64,000 nt of DNA from Adiantum capillus-veneris. Its lineage: Eukaryota > Streptophyta > Polypodiopsida > Polypodiales > Pteridaceae. The notes beneath the pieces were generated by a model that was given only the letters and a program-made list of their open reading frames with translations, ran no database searches and was not told where the DNA came from. This document shows positions 61,601 through 64,000 of the stretch, one piece after another. The stretch spans positions 88,593,221 to 88,657,220 of the forward strand of contig CM043956.1 in the NCBI GenBank assembly GCA_014529385.2. The letters are read 5' to 3'. The position numbers were made by a program, and so were the translations under genes. Positions within the stretch are counted from its first letter, which is position 1. The number at the start of each line of letters is the position of its first letter.

Positions 61601-63388
61601 ACCCTTGAACATACCTAGTGTCATCCAAGAAGAAAGTGACTTAAAGTCATGGGAAAGTGGGCGTACTCACTTCTTGATGGAAAGAATGTTTACAAAGGGA
61701 CTACTTGATCCTATCGAAGAAATGGAGATCCCATCTTCCCACGTCAAGGGACGCAAGGCCAAAAGGTGCCGTTAAACATTGCCAAATTGATGGATTTCAT
61801 GTCTTCAAAAGTTAGAACCACCATCATGTACAAACTATATAAAAACCTTGAGCTAGTCTCAGCTCTTCGAGCCTTCCTCAATGGAGAACTGAATTTTGGG
61901 CTACCACAATTTGCACAGATGGATGGAGCTGAGGAGATGCCAATAGAGGAGGAATACATAGATCCACAACCCAACCTAGATGAGAACCTTGTTATAGAAA
62001 TACTTGTTAACAAGTTGGGACAATACTTTGAGGGTGATGAATCCAATGCGACTATACCAATCACTACTAAGAGATTAACTATGAAGGGAATCCTTGATGG
62101 TGGTGTTGGGGTTAGCATTGTGACTAAAAATTGCTGGGAAACTATGGGAAGACCTCACCTTGCGACCACAACCATAGTAGTGAAGATGGCCAATGGGTCT
62201 ATTGTTAAACCTATTGGGATGCTAGAAGATCTCAAGATCAAGGTCTGTGGACATAAAATAAGGATTACCTTCATTGTTATGGATTTCTCCAAACACACTA
62301 TGGCATCGGAGATGATCTTAGGACGTCCTTTCATGCGGGAAGAAAAAATGGTGCATCACTGGTCTAAAAGCCATGTCTACTTGGAGTTCCAAGATTCTGT
62401 CATTCGAGTGGATCTTGTAACTAGTCGAGCACATCCTCTAAGAAACAGGTTTATAATTTATCATAGATCTGACACCACAGTTCACTCGGTCCCATTGTAG
62501 TATTGTTACACGTGTAAAGCGGACACTGATGCTGGGGAAGATTCTCCTTATATGGATGTACTACCTGGGATGACTGAGTAGGACAATGTGGATTGGGTCC
62601 ACCTAGTAGCAACCATAGACACTTGGGGGAATAGGGGGACGACTTGGGTAACACCTGAGAGGGATGAAATGCCCGTACCCTTAAATATGCTACAAGAAAT
62701 GCATATAGCTTCTGACAAGACTCATCCTAATATAACAAAGAAAACATACAAGTGGGTCCCTAAAGCTTCTTTAGCGACCACAATTAGTGCTAAAAAAAAG
62801 AAGCCTTGTAAGAAACGTTCCTCTCACTCCAAGAAAAGTAAGAAAACGTGGCGTTGGATTCCTAAACAACTATTGAAAGCCCAAGGCTACTATGAAGGAA
62901 ATGATCAAATCTGGGTGCCAAAATGTAGATTGTGTTCTTACCTATCACCTGACCCATGTGAGCCCAATCCTGTAGCTCCAAAACGAATCGACGATCGAGG
63001 AAAGAAAAAAATCACAGAATGCTACACACCCGCTCCATAGCTAGTTTGGGTACCGAAGAAAGAACGATTTGTTCCACCTAGCTCAACAAGGGGGGAGTCC
63101 CATGAATCTTCTAGCTCCTCATGTAATGCATCCATAGAGGTAAAATCTTCTCCACATCGTCGACCTACAATAGTGGACCTCCATAAAGCTACAAAGGAAT
63201 CCACACCTCCCAGTGTTCAAGAATCACTTGATGAACCACTTCAAGTTCGATCCTGGGAGAGTACCTTACCACCCTTACAACTCGACGAGGAACCTAAGGT
63301 AATAGAAAACTACTGGCAAAAATCCTCACCTATTGCCAACTGGAACAATTGGTTTCAAAGGGTGACGAGCTCATTTCAAACGGTATGA
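58610..63388 (+). pseudogene. gypsy gag-protease polyprotein with four zinc knuckles
   Basis: A Ser/Thr/Pro-rich N-terminal region, then a capsid domain (KLTQKFSGDGDVRNHIEVFE; LTLSGKAGDWYRTLR; LLDRFIRGLRHEDIY). Four zinc-knuckle-like motifs follow: CSVCYGTHSTSEC (about 60375), CNACGRYGHQAKDC (60444), CYECGGPHRVAEC (60903) and CNRCGIDHLTVQC (61017). A retropepsin-like part has GILDGGVGVSIVTKNCW and EMILGRPF. The tail repeats a W(V/I)PK motif at least four times between 62750 and 63055 and stops naturally at 63386. Breaks: TAG at 58662, a frame change near 59420, TAA at 61515, a one-base break in an AAAA run near 61760 (adding one A gives KKVPLNIAKL), and TAG at 62498, 62579 and 63038. No reverse transcriptase follows. 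Confidence 0.85.
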
Positions 63389-64000
63389 TCTACCCAAGGA
63401 AGGGGATAGTGTTTGCTGACATCCATCATTCACTTGCTTCCCTCTCAACCTTCCTCCCTAACCTCTCAATCTCCCAATCTTAGGGAATGTACATATAAAG
63501 CCTTATACTCACAAAACATAAAAATAATAAAGAGCAAGAGCAATTAGAAAACGAGTATGCACAATAAAAGTCAAAACATTGACCCAGACCTACACATTCA
63601 CATCCGGTACACTGAAACAGAAACCTATGTCATAAAACACCTTTGATCCTCAACACTCAAGTGATGGAGGGTAGGTAAGATTAGTACGATAGGAGTGTTT
63701 CTGTTTTAGAGTTGAGTGATTAAAAAAGTTCCTTTTTCCCACTAATGTGCCTCCTAGAGGTATTCCTTGTGTTTCCTAGTGTGTACAGGAGCATGTTGCG
63801 GTTGTTAGGATTTGGACCTTCATGGAATCTTTATCTCGACTCACTCTTCAAATCAAGTGCGACCATTGACACAAACAGGTGTTTCTTGTCCATTAGCATT
63901 GCCCCTTATCTTTTTTGCATCTATGATTGTCTGCTTTGATTATGATTGGTAGCATAATATCCAACACATTTGCTTAGTATCAAACATTTAATTCAATGTC
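63389..64000. other. Non-coding stretch after gag-protease, no gene seen
   Basis: A purine-rich CCAAGGAAGGGGATAG at 63395-63410 is followed by TGTTTGC, which looks like a polypurine tract and LTR start. However, the sequence after it does not match the 5' LTR at 56893. No coding frame is supported to the window end. Confidence 0.45.

Larger units (their letters stand above)
56893..64000 (+). mobile_element. Second Ty3/gypsy element, cut by window end
   Basis: 5' LTR (56893-57630), tRNA-Asp primer site, a leader and one long gag-protease frame, all on the plus strand. It follows the first gypsy remnant directly (AGATGATGATGGAG|TGTTAACC) and so probably inserted into it. No reverse transcriptase or integrase is present up to the window end, 600 bp past the gag-protease stop. 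Either pol lies further on or the element is a non-autonomous gag-protease type. Confidence 0.85.

Noticed and set aside
63395-63430. 3' LTR start of the second gypsy element
   Set aside because: A purine tract precedes TGTTTGC, but the following bases do not match the 5' LTR beginning TGTTAACC.

Overview
The window looks like nuclear DNA of a land plant with a large, transposon-rich genome. It holds a CACTA (En/Spm) element with TNP2-type and TNPA-type genes, a Ty1/copia element primed by initiator tRNA-Met, and two Ty3/gypsy elements, one with a tRNA-Asp primer site. It also has short GT-AG introns and long TG/CA microsatellites. The transposase-like gene at 26.6-29.8 kb, the ParB-like gene and the plant-type FCP1 fragments make me lean towards a fern or other early-diverging vascular plant. 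That lineage guess rests on memory of similar proteins and is weak. No tRNA, rRNA, CRISPR array or bacterial-type operon was seen.

Layout. 1-26.5 kb: islands of coding sequence sit in a sea of tandem repeats carrying the 18-mer GGACAAGTGGTGGACCTT. The repeats run forward at 1-1.43 and 3.34-7.2 kb and reversed at 10.7-12.6, 15.8-22.7 and 25.0-26.5 kb. The islands, all on the minus strand, are an FCP1/NLI-type HAD exon (2.2-2.96 kb), a second FCP1-type gene (8.1-9.3 kb), a SET-domain fragment (10.0-10.5 kb) and a two-exon gene with a ParB/sulfiredoxin-like DGQH motif (13.1-15.8 kb). 26.6-29.8 kb (plus): a large RNase-H-fold, DUF7869-like transposase-type gene broken by one frameshift. 29.8-32.2 kb: no gene.

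32.2-37.3 kb (minus): a complete but decayed copia element of 5,114 bp with about 95% identical LTRs and a GATCA target duplication. 37.4-37.8 kb: another small array with the 18-mer. 39.06-50.24 kb: an 11.2-kb CACTA element with CACTAT ends, a 3-bp AAT target duplication, ATTACCGC-type subterminal motifs, a TNP2 gene of at least eight exons (minus), a second Transposase_24-like gene (plus), and between them a 1.3-kb array of perfect palindromes built on CACACTAATTAGTGTG. 50.24-56.89 kb (plus): a heavily mutated gypsy gag-pol without recognised LTRs. 56.89 kb to the end: the 5' LTR, tRNA-Asp primer site and gag-protease gene of a second gypsy element with no reverse transcriptase inside the window.

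How the parts relate. None of the protein genes appears intact. Frames are broken mostly by single-base changes, often in A/T runs, and by in-frame TAG and TGA codons. The first pattern could be homopolymer consensus error as well as true decay; the second fits deamination of methylated cytosine. The most unusual features are the 18-mer shared by otherwise unrelated repeat units, a conserved hairpin inside the 440-bp units, the palindrome array between the two CACTA genes, and the DUF7869-like transposase gene beside a repeat block.
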